A DNA stretch of 64,000 nt, from positions 536,372 through 600,371 of the forward strand of contig NZ_JALDAY010000008.1 of NCBI RefSeq assembly GCF_022698165.1, read 5' to 3'. The DNA comes from Streptomyces cylindrosporus (GTDB lineage: Bacteria > Actinomycetota > Actinomycetes > Streptomycetales > Streptomycetaceae). The position numbers were made by a program, and so were the translations under genes. Each line of letters begins with the position of its first letter. The first letter of the stretch is position 1. The notes below the pieces were generated by a model that was not told where the DNA came from, ran no database searches, and saw only the letters and a program-made list of their open reading frames with translations. Positions 22,559 through 32,405 of the stretch are shown in pieces.

Positions 22559-24841
22559 CTACTTCACCGGCTCCGGCTCCGGCGTGCTCTCCGTCTCCTC
22601 GTCGCCCGCCGGGTCGACCGGTGTCTTGACGGACTCCAGGAGGAGCTGGGCGACGTCCACCACCTGGATGGATTCCTTCGCCTTGCCATCGTTCTTCTTG
22701 CCGTTGACCGAGTCCGTGAGCATGACCAGGCAGAAGGGGCAGGCCGTCGAGACGATGTCGGGGTTGAGCGAAAGAGCTTCATCGACGCGCTCGTTGTTGA
22801 TGCGCTTGCCGATGCGCTCCTCCATCCACATGCGCGCGCCGCCCGCGCCGCAGCAGAAGCCGCGCTCCTTGTGGCGGTGCATCTCCTCGTTGCGCAGGCC
22901 GGGGACGTTCGCGATGATCTCGCGCGGCGGCGTGTAGATCTTGTTGTGGCGGCCCAGGTAGCAGGGGTCGTGGTACGTGATGATGCCCTCGACCGGGGTG
23001 ACCGGGACCAGCTTGCCCTCGTCCACCAGGTGCTGGAGCAGCTGGGTGTGGTGGATGACCTCGTAGTCGCCGCCGAGCTGCGGGTACTCGTTGCCGATCG
23101 TGTTCAAGCAGTGGGGGCACGTCGCGACGATCTTCTTCGCCGACTTCGGCTTGGCGGACTCCGGGACCACCTTGCCGTCGTCGTCGAGCTCCTCGCCGAA
23201 CGCCATGTTCAGCGCCATGACGTTCTCCATGCCGAGCTCCTGGAACAGGGGCTCGTTGCCCAGGCGCCGGGCGGAGTCGCCGGTGCACTTCTCGTCGCCG
23301 CCCATGATCGCGAACTTCACGCCCGCGATGTGGAGGAGTTCCGCGAAGGCCTTTGTCGTCTTTTTGGCGCGGTCTTCGAGGGAGCCCGCACAGCCGACCC
23401 AGTAGAGGTACTCGACCTCCGTCAGGTCCTCGATGTCCTGGCCGACGACCGGGACCTCGAACTCGACCTCCTTGAGCCACTCCAGGCGCTGCTTCTTGGC
23501 CAGGCCCCAGGGGTTGCCCTTCTTCTCCAGGTTCTTGAGCATCGTGCCCGCCTCGGAGGGGAAGGCCGACTCGATCATGACCTGGTAGCGGCGCATGTCG
23601 ACGATGTGGTCGATGTGCTCGATGTCGACCGGGCACTGCTCGACGCAGGCGCCGCAGGTGGTGCAGGACCACAGGACGTCCGGGTCGATGACGCCGTTCT
23701 CCTCGGCGGTGCCGATCAGCGGGCGCTCGGCCTCGGCGAGAGCGGCGGCCGGCACGGAAGCCAGCTGCTCCTCGGACGCCTTCTCCTCGCCCTCCATCGT
23801 CTTGCCGCCGCCCGCCAGCAGGTACGGCGCCTTGGCGTGCGCGTGGTCGCGCAGGGACATGATCAGCAGCTTCGGGGAGAGCGGCTTGCCGGTGTTCCAG
23901 GCCGGGCACTGCGACTGGCAGCGGCCGCACTCGGTGCAGGTCGAGAAGTCGAGGAGGCCCTTCCAGGAGAACTGCTCCACCTGGGAGACGCCGAAGACGT
24001 CGTCGTCACCGGGGTCGGTGAAGTCGATCGGCTTGCCGCCGCTCGTCATCGGCTGGAGCGCGCCCAGGGCCGTACCGCCGTCCGCCTCGCGCTTGAACCA
24101 GATGTTCGGGAAGGCGAGGAAGCGGTGCCAGGCCACACCCATGTTGGTGTTGAGCGAGACGACGATCATCCAGATGAACGAGACGCTGATCTTGATCATC
24201 GCGACCAGGTAGACCAGGTTCTGCAGCGCCGTCACGCTCAGGCCCTTGAAGGCCAGGACCAGCGGGTACGAGGCGAAGTACGAGGCGTCGTAGCCGTCCA
24301 CGTGGTGGATGGCGCCCTCCAGGCCGCGCAGCACGTAGATCGCGAGGCCGATGGTGAGGATGACGTACTCGACGAAGTAGGCCTGACCCGACTTGGAGCC
24401 CGCGAAGCGGGACTTGCGGCCCGGACGGGAGGGGAGGCTCAGCAGGCGGATCGTGATGAGTACGACGATGCCGAGCACCGTCATCACGCCGATGAACTCG
24501 GTGTACATCTCCAGCGGCAGCCACTCGCCGACGACCGGCAGCGTCCAGTCCGCCTGGAAGAGCTGGCCGAAGGCCTGCGCCAGGGTCGGCGGCAGTGTCA
24601 GGAAGCCGACGGCCACGAACCAGTGCGCGAAGCCGACGATGCCCCAGCGGTTCATCCGGGTGTGCCCGAGGAACTCCTTCACCAGCGTCACGCTGCGCTG
24701 GTAGGGGTTGTCGGTGCGGCTGCCGGCGGGGACCGGCTGGCCCAGCTTGAAATACCGGACGAACTGACCGATGGCGCGTGCGAGCAGCGCGACGCCGACC
24801 ACGGTCAGAACCAGCGACACGATGATCGCGGCGAGTTGCAT
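22559..24841 (-). CDS. Membrane-bound Fe-S oxidoreductase (heterodisulfide-reductase/LldE type)
   Basis: Protein of 760 residues. The N-terminal 250 residues hold about five membrane segments with a respiratory-cytochrome layout (His-containing helices such as GFAHWFVAVGFLTLPP). Two 4Fe-4S ferredoxin motifs follow, CTECGRCQSQCP at about 302-312 and CTTCGACVEQCP at about 393-403. Two CCG-type domains then carry CPHC...DPCYLGR and CCGAGGARMW. This build moves electrons from a quinol or flavoprotein partner to a cytoplasmic substrate; the partner is not encoded nearby. It is typical of a single large actinobacterial gene. An acidic C-terminal tail (DEETESTPEPEPVK) follows. ATG with GAGGAG upstream. 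Confidence 0.85.
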   Translation of the reverse strand: MQLAAIIVSLVLTVVGVALLARAIGQFVRYFKLGQPVPAGSRTDNPYQRSVTLVKEFLGHTRMNRWGIVGFAHWFVAVGFLTLPPTLAQAFGQLFQADWTLPVVGEWLPLEMYTEFIGVMTVLGIVVLITIRLLSLPSRPGRKSRFAGSKSGQAYFVEYVILTIGLAIYVLRGLEGAIHHVDGYDASYFASYPLVLAFKGLSVTALQNLVYLVAMIKISVSFIWMIVVSLNTNMGVAWHRFLAFPNIWFKREADGGTALGALQPMTSGGKPIDFTDPGDDDVFGVSQVEQFSWKGLLDFSTCTECGRCQSQCPAWNTGKPLSPKLLIMSLRDHAHAKAPYLLAGGGKTMEGEEKASEEQLASVPAAALAEAERPLIGTAEENGVIDPDVLWSCTTCGACVEQCPVDIEHIDHIVDMRRYQVMIESAFPSEAGTMLKNLEKKGNPWGLAKKQRLEWLKEVEFEVPVVGQDIEDLTEVEYLYWVGCAGSLEDRAKKTTKAFAELLHIAGVKFAIMGGDEKCTGDSARRLGNEPLFQELGMENVMALNMAFGEELDDDGKVVPESAKPKSAKKIVATCPHCLNTIGNEYPQLGGDYEVIHHTQLLQHLVDEGKLVPVTPVEGIITYHDPCYLGRHNKIYTPPREIIANVPGLRNEEMHRHKERGFCCGAGGARMWMEERIGKRINNERVDEALSLNPDIVSTACPFCLVMLTDSVNGKKNDGKAKESIQVVDVAQLLLESVKTPVDPAGDEETESTPEPEPVK

Positions 24842-24868
24842 TGGGGGCTCCTCGGGCCTGCGAGGTTA

Positions 24869-24882
24869 TTACTAAGCGGTAA
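24869..24882. promoter_or_regulatory. Inverted repeat TTAC-N6-GTAA upstream of Fe-S oxidoreductase
   Basis: TTAC (24869-24872), TAAGCG, GTAA (24879-24882) lies about 28-41 nt before the ATG of the minus-strand Fe-S oxidoreductase gene. The region is AT-rich relative to the window and likely contains its promoter. The dyad resembles TetR-type operators in layout; the regulator is unknown. Confidence 0.4.
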
Positions 24883-24997
24883 CTTATGCAGTCCGTCTGA
24901 GACTACCCTTATCTTCCATCGCACTGTAGCCAGGCGTGCAGTGATCTGGATCGCTGAGGGTTGCCTTAAGATCCGCAAAGATCTGAACGTGTTATTC

Positions 24998-25012
24998 GTA
25001 CCAAATTGGTAC
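24998..25012. promoter_or_regulatory. Perfect 15-nt palindrome before MraY-like gene
   Basis: GTACCAA-A-TTGGTAC is a perfect odd palindrome ending 22 nt before the GTG at 25034. The flanking sequence is AT-rich. It is placed to act as an operator overlapping the promoter or start region of the downstream gene. Confidence 0.5.
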
Positions 25013-25033
25013 ATTCGCAACTAATTTAGAACC

Positions 25034-26053
25034 GTGCTCTACGGGATCGTCGCCGCCACCTCCGCCCTGCTCGTCGCAGCCGTACTCAGTGCCCTCGGCC
25101 GGGCGCCCGCTCTGCGCCTGGGTGTCGTCGACCGGCGGCGGCAGCGGCGCCTGCCGCTGTTCGGGGGTGTCGCGATCGTGCTCGCCACCTGTCTGGTCAC
25201 GGTCGCCGGGGACCGGGTCGGGGTCGCGCGGCTCGGTGGCGGGGTCGGGCGGCTGCTCGTCGCGGGCGCGGCCGTCGCCGCGCTGGGGCTCGTCGCCGAC
25301 GTGCGGCGGGTCAAGATGCGGGTGCTCGTCGTCGGTACGGGCGTCGCGGCCGCGTGCGTCGTGCCGTACGAGGAGACGGGGGTCGCCGGTGGCGTGCTCG
25401 CCGTCGCGTGGGTCGTGTTCGTCGCCCTCGCCTTCCGCGCGCTCGACCACGCCGACGCGCTCGCCGGGACCGTCGGGGTCGTCACCGCCTTCGGGGTCGG
25501 CGCCTGTGCCGCCGCCGAGGTGATGGACGGGCTCGCCGTGCTGCTGAGCGTGCTCGCCGCCGCGCTCACCGGGTTCCTCATGCACAACTGGCATCCCGCG
25601 CGCGTGGGGCTCGGTTCGTGCGGGTCGCTGTTCACGGGGTTCCTGCTCGCGTCGGCCGCCGTGTTCACGCGGGCCGGGTACGGGATCGCCTCCAGCGCGG
25701 GCGTGCTGTTCTCGCTCACCGCCGTCGCCAGTGCCGACGTGATCCTCGTGGTGCTCGTGCGGCGGCTCGGCGGGCGGCCCCTGTCGCGCCGTGGGCCCGA
25801 TCACCTCGCGCACCGGTTGCGGCGGTCGGGGCTCACACCCGCCGGGGTGACCGTGCTGCTCGGGCTCGGGGCGTTTTCCGGGGTGCTCGTCGGGGTCCTC
25901 GTACACGTGGGGTGGATCGCGGGATCGGGGGCGCTGTGGGTCGGCGCCGGGGTCCTCGGGGTGGTGGGCGTACTGCTTCGGATCCCTGGTTCTTCCCCTA
26001 GGGGTCCGGCATCGCCGCAGGTCACGGGCCAGTTGCGTGTAAGGAACGGATAA
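25034..26053 (+). CDS. MraY/WecA-like (glycosyltransferase 4) membrane protein, degenerate active site
   Basis: Protein of 339 residues with about nine to ten membrane segments, arranged like the polyprenyl-phosphate GlcNAc/MurNAc-1-P transferases. Family landmarks are recognisable but altered: VDRRRQRRLPLFGGVAIVL at the N-terminus, LVADVRRVKMRV where active members have a GLxDD motif, RALDHADALAG for the NxxDGLDGLA motif, and MHNWHPARVGLGSCGSLFTGFLL for the NxxPAxxFxGDxGS motif. The acidic residues needed for Mg and catalysis are largely lost. So it may have lost transferase activity or use altered chemistry. The GTG at 25034 has a weak ribosome-binding site. It sits directly upstream of dnaK but has its own promoter region. 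Confidence 0.7.
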   Translation: MLYGIVAATSALLVAAVLSALGRAPALRLGVVDRRRQRRLPLFGGVAIVLATCLVTVAGDRVGVARLGGGVGRLLVAGAAVAALGLVADVRRVKMRVLVVGTGVAAACVVPYEETGVAGGVLAVAWVVFVALAFRALDHADALAGTVGVVTAFGVGACAAAEVMDGLAVLLSVLAAALTGFLMHNWHPARVGLGSCGSLFTGFLLASAAVFTRAGYGIASSAGVLFSLTAVASADVILVVLVRRLGGRPLSRRGPDHLAHRLRRSGLTPAGVTVLLGLGAFSGVLVGVLVHVGWIAGSGALWVGAGVLGVVGVLLRIPGSSPRGPASPQVTGQLRVRNG

Positions 26054-26055
26054 GA

Positions 26056-26076
26056 GTTGAGTCGCTGCGACTCAGG
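26056..26076 (+). promoter_or_regulatory. HAIR operator (imperfect) for HspR, dnaK promoter
   Basis: GTTGAGT (26056-26062) N7 ACTCAGG (26070-26076) matches the HspR-associated inverted repeat consensus CTTGAGT-N7-ACTCAAG with one mismatch in each arm. It lies just upstream of a TTGACC (26081-26086) that may serve as the -35 box. Confidence 0.8.
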
Positions 26077-26107
26077 TCTGTTGACCCATTCGCAGACGTC
26101 ATGCACA

Positions 26108-26128
26108 CTTGAGTCCGTTCCACTCAAG
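26108..26128 (+). promoter_or_regulatory. HAIR operator (perfect) for HspR, dnaK promoter
   Basis: CTTGAGT (26108-26114) N7 ACTCAAG (26122-26128) is an exact match to the HAIR consensus and ends 19 nt before the dnaK ATG. HspR with DnaK as co-repressor is known to bind such sites in Streptomyces. Confidence 0.92.
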
Positions 26129-26147
26129 TCAGCTGGAGGAATCAACC

Positions 26148-27988
<1,841 letters not shown>

Positions 27989-27992
<4 letters not shown>

Positions 27993-28654
27993 CGGAGGAG
28001 ACCCCGGGCTTCGAGGAGAAGCCCGACGTCCCCTCCGGCGCCACCCCTGACGACGCCGAGCCGAAGGCCGCCTCCCCCTCGACCGGGGAGGGGGCGGCCC
28101 CGGCCGGGGACGCATCAGCACAGATCGCCGGCCTGACGGCCCAGCTGGACCAGGTGCGCAAGGCGCTCGACGAGCGCACCGCGGACCTCCAGCGGCTCCA
28201 GGCCGAGTTCCAGAACTACCGCCGCCGTGTGGAGCGGGACCGGATCACGGTCCGGGAGATCGCCATCGCGAACCTCCTGACCGAACTCCTGCCCGTGCTC
28301 GACGACATCGGCCGCGCCGGGGACCACGGCGAACTCGTCGGCGGATTCAAGTCCGTCGCGGAGTCGCTGGAGACCGTCGCGGCGAAGATGGGACTGCAGC
28401 AGTTCGGCAAGGAGGGCGAGCCCTTCGACCCGACGATCCACGAGGCCCTGATGCACAGTTACGCGCCGGACGTCACCGAGACGACGTGCGTGGCGATTCT
28501 GCAGCCCGGGTATCGCATCGGCGAGCGCACCATCCGCCCCGCGCGGGTGGCCGTCGCCGAGCCCCAGCCCGGGGCGCAGACGGTCAAGGCCGAAGGTGCC
28601 GAGGAGGCTCCGGCGGCCGGCGACGACAAGGACAACGGCTCTGAGGAGGGCTGA
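27989..28654 (+). CDS. grpE: Nucleotide exchange factor GrpE
   Basis: Protein of 221 residues. The GTG start overlaps the dnaK stop (GTGA), giving translational coupling. A disordered acidic N-terminus (about 1-45) is followed by a long coiled coil (IAGLTAQLDQVRKALDERTADLQRLQAEFQNYRRRVERDR) that forms the dimer stalk. The C-terminal beta-wing domain has FDPTIHEALMHSYAPDVTETTC and VLQPGYRIGERTIRPARVAV-like strands, the GrpE signature. It releases ADP from DnaK. Longer tails than in E. coli are usual for Streptomyces. Confidence 0.95.
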
Positions 28655-28690
28655 AGTCACCAGGACTGATCGGGAGGAGGGGCGTCGGGG

Positions 28691-29866
28691 ATGAGCACCA
28701 AGGACTTCATCGAGAAGGACTACTACAAGGTCCTCGGCGTCCCCAAGGACGCCACCGAGGCCGAGATCAAGAAGGCGTACCGGAAGCTCGCCCGCGAGTT
28801 CCACCCGGACGCCAACAAGGGCAACGCCAAGGCCGAGGAGCGCTTCAAGGAGATCTCCGAGGCCAACGACGTGCTCGGCGACCCCAAGAAGCGCAAGGAG
28901 TACGACGAGGCGCGCGCCCTGTTCGGCAACGGCGGGTTCCGCCCGGGGCCGGGCGCGGGCGGCGGCAACTTCAACTTCGACCTGGGCGACCTCTTCGGAG
29001 GCGGCGCCCAGGGCGGGGGCTCCGGAGGCTTCGGCGGCGGACTCGGTGACGTCTTCGGGGGCCTGTTCAACCGCGGCAGCTCCGGCACGACCCGGGTGCA
29101 GCCCCGGCGCGGCCAGGACATCGACACCGAGGTCAGCCTCAGCTTCATCGAGGCGATCGAGGGGGCGACGGTCCCGCTGCGCATGTCCTCGCAGGCGCCC
29201 TGCAAGGCCTGCTCCGGCACCGGCGACGCCAACGGCAACCCGCGGGTGTGCCCGACGTGCGTCGGCACCGGCCAGGTGGCGCGGGGTTCCGGCGGCGGCT
29301 TCTCGCTCACGGACCCCTGCCCGGACTGCAAGGGCCGCGGCCTGATCGCGGAGAACCCCTGCGAGGTGTGCAAGGGCTCGGGACGCGCCAAGTCCTCGCG
29401 CACCATGCAGGTCCGCATCCCGGCGGGCGTCTCGGACGGGCAGCGCATCCGGCTGCGCGGCAAGGGCGCGCCGGGCGAGCGGGGCGGCCCGGCCGGCGAC
29501 CTGTACGTCACCGTGCACGTCTCCGCGCACCCGGTGTTCGGCCGCAGGGACGACAACCTCACCGTCACTGTCCCGGTGACGTTCGCGGAGGCGGCCCTCG
29601 GCGGCGAGGTCAGGGTCCCCACCCTGGGCGGCCCGCCCGTCACCCTCAAGCTGCCGCCGGGCACGCCCAACGGCCGCACCATGCGTGCCCGCGGCAAGGG
29701 CGCGGTCCGCAAGGACGGCACCCGCGGGGACCTGCTGGTCACCGTCGAGGTGAGTGTCCCCAAGGACGTGACGGGGAAGGCTCGTGACGCGCTGGAGGCG
29801 TATCGCGAGGCGACCGCGGGAGAGGACCCGCGGGCGGAGCTGTTCCAGGCCGCGAAGGGAGCATGA
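28691..29866 (+). CDS. dnaJ: Hsp40 co-chaperone DnaJ
   Basis: Protein of 391 residues. The J domain (about 9-75) carries the essential His-Pro-Asp in REFHPDANKG. A Gly/Phe-rich region follows (to about residue 125). The zinc-finger domain has four CxxCxGxG repeats: CKACSGTG, CPTCVGTG, CPDCKGRG and CEVCKGSG. The client-binding C-terminal domains end near GEDPRAELFQAAKGA. It delivers clients to DnaK and stimulates its ATPase. It starts 36 nt after grpE. It is the full-length operon DnaJ, distinct from the shorter paralogs elsewhere in Streptomyces. Confidence 0.96.
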   Translation: MSTKDFIEKDYYKVLGVPKDATEAEIKKAYRKLAREFHPDANKGNAKAEERFKEISEANDVLGDPKKRKEYDEARALFGNGGFRPGPGAGGGNFNFDLGDLFGGGAQGGGSGGFGGGLGDVFGGLFNRGSSGTTRVQPRRGQDIDTEVSLSFIEAIEGATVPLRMSSQAPCKACSGTGDANGNPRVCPTCVGTGQVARGSGGGFSLTDPCPDCKGRGLIAENPCEVCKGSGRAKSSRTMQVRIPAGVSDGQRIRLRGKGAPGERGGPAGDLYVTVHVSAHPVFGRRDDNLTVTVPVTFAEAALGGEVRVPTLGGPPVTLKLPPGTPNGRTMRARGKGAVRKDGTRGDLLVTVEVSVPKDVTGKARDALEAYREATAGEDPRAELFQAAKGA

Positions 29867-29873
29867 ACAAGCC

Positions 29874-30326
29874 ATGGATGGGACCGGCCGTCGACGCAAC
29901 CCGTACGAACTGACCGAGGAGACCCCGGTCTACGTCATCTCGGTGGCGGCCCAGCTCTCCGGCCTGCACCCGCAGACCCTCCGTCAGTACGACCGCCTCG
30001 GCCTGGTCTCCCCGGACCGCACGGCCGGGCGGGGCCGCCGGTACTCGGCCCGCGACATCGAACTGCTGCGCACCGTGCAGCAGTTGTCGCAGGACGAGGG
30101 CATCAACCTGGCCGGCATCAAGCGGATCATCGAGCTGGAGAACCAGGTCGCCGCGCTCCAGCAGCGCGTCGCCGAACTCCAGGCGGCGGTCGACGGCGCC
30201 GCGGCGGCCATGCAGCAGCGCGAGGCGGCGGTGCACGCGTCGTACCGCCGTGACCTGGTCCCGTACCAGGAGGTCCAGCAGACCAGCGCGCTGGTGGTGT
30301 GGCGACCGAAGAAGGCCAAGGACTAG
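29874..30326 (+). CDS. hspR: Heat-shock repressor HspR (MerR family)
   Basis: Protein of 150 residues. The MerR-type winged helix is at about residues 17-75 (YVISVAAQLSGLHPQTLRQYDRLGLVSPDRTAGRGRRYSARDIELL). A coiled coil follows (ELENQVAALQQRVAELQAAV), and the C-terminus is VWRPKKAKD. It represses dnaK and clpB by binding HAIR sites together with DnaK; titration of DnaK by unfolded protein relieves repression. The start is the ATG 7 nt after the dnaJ stop; the GAAGGGAG stretch inside the dnaJ end is the likely ribosome-binding site. It is the last gene of the operon and is followed by a strong terminator. Confidence 0.94.
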   Translation: MDGTGRRRNPYELTEETPVYVISVAAQLSGLHPQTLRQYDRLGLVSPDRTAGRGRRYSARDIELLRTVQQLSQDEGINLAGIKRIIELENQVAALQQRVAELQAAVDGAAAAMQQREAAVHASYRRDLVPYQEVQQTSALVVWRPKKAKD

Positions 30327-30362
30327 ACGGCCGCGCAGGCTGGGCGCCCCACAGGCGCACGA

Positions 30363-30399
30363 GAGAGGGGCCCGGAGGACGAACCTCCGGGCCCCTCTC
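30363..30399. terminator. Strong bidirectional terminator of the dnaK operon
   Basis: GAGAGGGGCCCGGAGG (30363-30378) pairs perfectly with CCTCCGGGCCCCTCTC (30384-30399) across a 5-nt loop. It lies between hspR and the convergent FN3 gene. Confidence 0.9.
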
Positions 30400-30405
30400 G
30401 CGTGT

Positions 30406-32121
30406 TCAGGGCGCCAGGACCGCGTAGTCGCCGCCCGCCGCCGACTCGGTGCCGTCCGCGTACAGGGCGGTCACCCAGTAGTAGTGGGTGGTGCCCTTGG
30501 CCGCGGTGGTGTCCGTGTACGAGGTGGCCGCGGCGGTGTCCGTCAGCTTCTCGTACGTCTTGGCCGCCGGGTTCCAGCGGTAGACGCGGTAACCGGTGGC
30601 GTCCGCCACGGTGTTCCAGGACAGCGCCACGTCCGGGCCGGCCGGGGTCGCCGTCAGGTGGACCGGCGAGGTCTCGGGAGTGGCCACGCTCGGCGTCATG
30701 TCGAGCTCGGTGACGCTCACCGCCGGGACCCCGTCGTCGCTCCACTGGATGGCGGAGTTGCCGTCGTCGTCGACGGCGTCCATGAAGAAGCAGGACGTGT
30801 CGCCGTCGGGGAGCGTGACGTCGTCGTAGGAGGTCCTGGTGGGCGCGAGGTAGTCCGACGCGCTGCCGTAGCAGACCTGCCCGCCGTCCTCGCCGTCGAC
30901 GAGCTCGCCCCAGTAGACCGTGTAGTACTTCAGGTCCGTGGCCGCGCTCTTGTCCCACGTCAGGTGGAAGCCGTACTCGGTCGGGGTGACGTCGAGGCCG
31001 GTGACCAGGGCCGGCGGGTCGTTGTCCCAGATCGTGCCGCGCTGGGACGCGGAGCGGGCGGACTCGTTGCCCGCCGCGTCGACCGCGGACACCCGGTAGT
31101 AGTAGACGACGCTCTCGGCGGCCGAGGTGTCCAGATACGACAGCCCGCTCGTACTGCCGACCGCGGAGTACGTGCCGTTCTCGCTCGCCGCCCGGAAGAC
31201 GCGGTACGACACCGCGTCCGCGACCGCGTCCCAGCCGACCTCGAGACCGCCCGTGCCGCCGGCCGGGGTCACCTCGCCGGTCGCCTTGTTGATCACGGGC
31301 ACGCCCGGCGCCACCCGGTCGGCGGTGGTCACCGCCTGGTCCGCCGTACCGGCCGACTCGTTGCCCGCCCGGTCGTAGGCGCGCACCTCGTAGTAGTACG
31401 TCTGCCCGGTCGCCGGCAGCGTCGAGTCGGTGTACGTCGTCGAGGCGGTCGTGGCGATCGGCGTACTCCCGAAGGACTCGCCCTTCAGCCGCCGGTAGAC
31501 GCGATACCCGGCGAGGTCCATCTCCTTGTTCTTCGACCAGGTGAGCTTTGCCTTCCCGGTCGAGGAGTCGTACGACACCGAAGTGCCCGTCGGGACAAGG
31601 GGCTTGACCTTGTCGACGGCGGCGGAGGTGCGTGGGGCGTAGGTGACGGAGACGGCGGCGGAGCCGGTCCAGTTGGCGTAGTCGACGCGGACCGTGTGCT
31701 TGCCGGCGGGGATCGTGACGTCGGCGGACTTCTTGACGGTCGCCGAGACGTTCTTCCAGAGGTCGATCTTCCGGGCGCCGTCGACGTAGACGCGGATGCC
31801 GTCAAGCCCGGAGGCGGCGAGCCTGAAGGGGCCGCCGGAGCCGAAGTCGCGGGTGACGGTCCAGCGGACGCCGAAGTTGTCCTTCGGCAGGCCCGAAGCC
31901 GGCGCGCCCGTCTTCCAGTTCTGGTCGATCGCGCTGTCGCAGTCCGTCTTCTTCGGGGTGCCGGAGAAGGCGGTGTTCGCGAAGAACTGGCGTTTGAAGA
32001 CGGGGGAGGCGCAGGTGGTCGCCGCCGAGGCGGGCGCGGCCGTCGCGGAGAGCAGACCGGCGGCGGTGGCGAGCACGACGGCGGAGGTGGCCGTGGCCGT
32101 CATACGTCTGGCTGGCTTCAT
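30406..32121 (-). CDS. Secreted PA14 plus fibronectin type III repeat protein
   Basis: Protein of 571 residues from the ATG at 32121 with AGAGGA upstream. The signal peptide ends near PASA-AT (about residue 34). A PA14-like domain (about 38-150) is suggested by FKRQFFANTAFSGTPKKTDCDSA, FGVRWTVTRDFGSGGPFRL, VYVDGARKIDLWKNVS and HTVRVDYANWTGSAAVSV. About four FN3 domains follow, with repeated YYYEVRAYDRAGNESA-type strands (GYRVYRRL, SYRVFRAASENG, TDLKYYTVYW, GYRVYRWNP). PA14 domains bind carbohydrate. No enzyme domain is present, so it is probably a carbohydrate-binding or adhesive extracellular protein. It stands alone. Confidence 0.8.
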   Translation of the reverse strand: MKPARRMTATATSAVVLATAAGLLSATAAPASAATTCASPVFKRQFFANTAFSGTPKKTDCDSAIDQNWKTGAPASGLPKDNFGVRWTVTRDFGSGGPFRLAASGLDGIRVYVDGARKIDLWKNVSATVKKSADVTIPAGKHTVRVDYANWTGSAAVSVTYAPRTSAAVDKVKPLVPTGTSVSYDSSTGKAKLTWSKNKEMDLAGYRVYRRLKGESFGSTPIATTASTTYTDSTLPATGQTYYYEVRAYDRAGNESAGTADQAVTTADRVAPGVPVINKATGEVTPAGGTGGLEVGWDAVADAVSYRVFRAASENGTYSAVGSTSGLSYLDTSAAESVVYYYRVSAVDAAGNESARSASQRGTIWDNDPPALVTGLDVTPTEYGFHLTWDKSAATDLKYYTVYWGELVDGEDGGQVCYGSASDYLAPTRTSYDDVTLPDGDTSCFFMDAVDDDGNSAIQWSDDGVPAVSVTELDMTPSVATPETSPVHLTATPAGPDVALSWNTVADATGYRVYRWNPAAKTYEKLTDTAAATSYTDTTAAKGTTHYYWVTALYADGTESAAGGDYAVLAP

Positions 32122-32405
32122 TCGATCCTCTGGTCGGTTCGTGTACGGCTGTTGGAAGCCGTCGTGATCACGACTCGCGAGGAATCGGGTTGGTTGTACG
32201 GATCTTTGCCCGCCGATTGCCAGACGTTGCATGGAGAGTCCGTAAAGGGCGTTTGGAGGGGGTTGCGCCAACTCTTCACATGACAAGCGGAGCGTGGCGT
32301 TGCGCACTCGTTAAGTAGTTCCGCTTGACGCCCGGGGGCGCCTCCGCGTTGGCTTTTCAGTCATCCGGGTCGCAATGCTGCGCCCGTGTCCCGAAGGCAC
32401 CAGAA

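Noticed and set aside
22871..25024. 717-codon plus-strand frame opposite Fe-S oxidoreductase
   Set aside because: Antisense shadow; the minus-strand frame has all Cys motifs and membrane segments.
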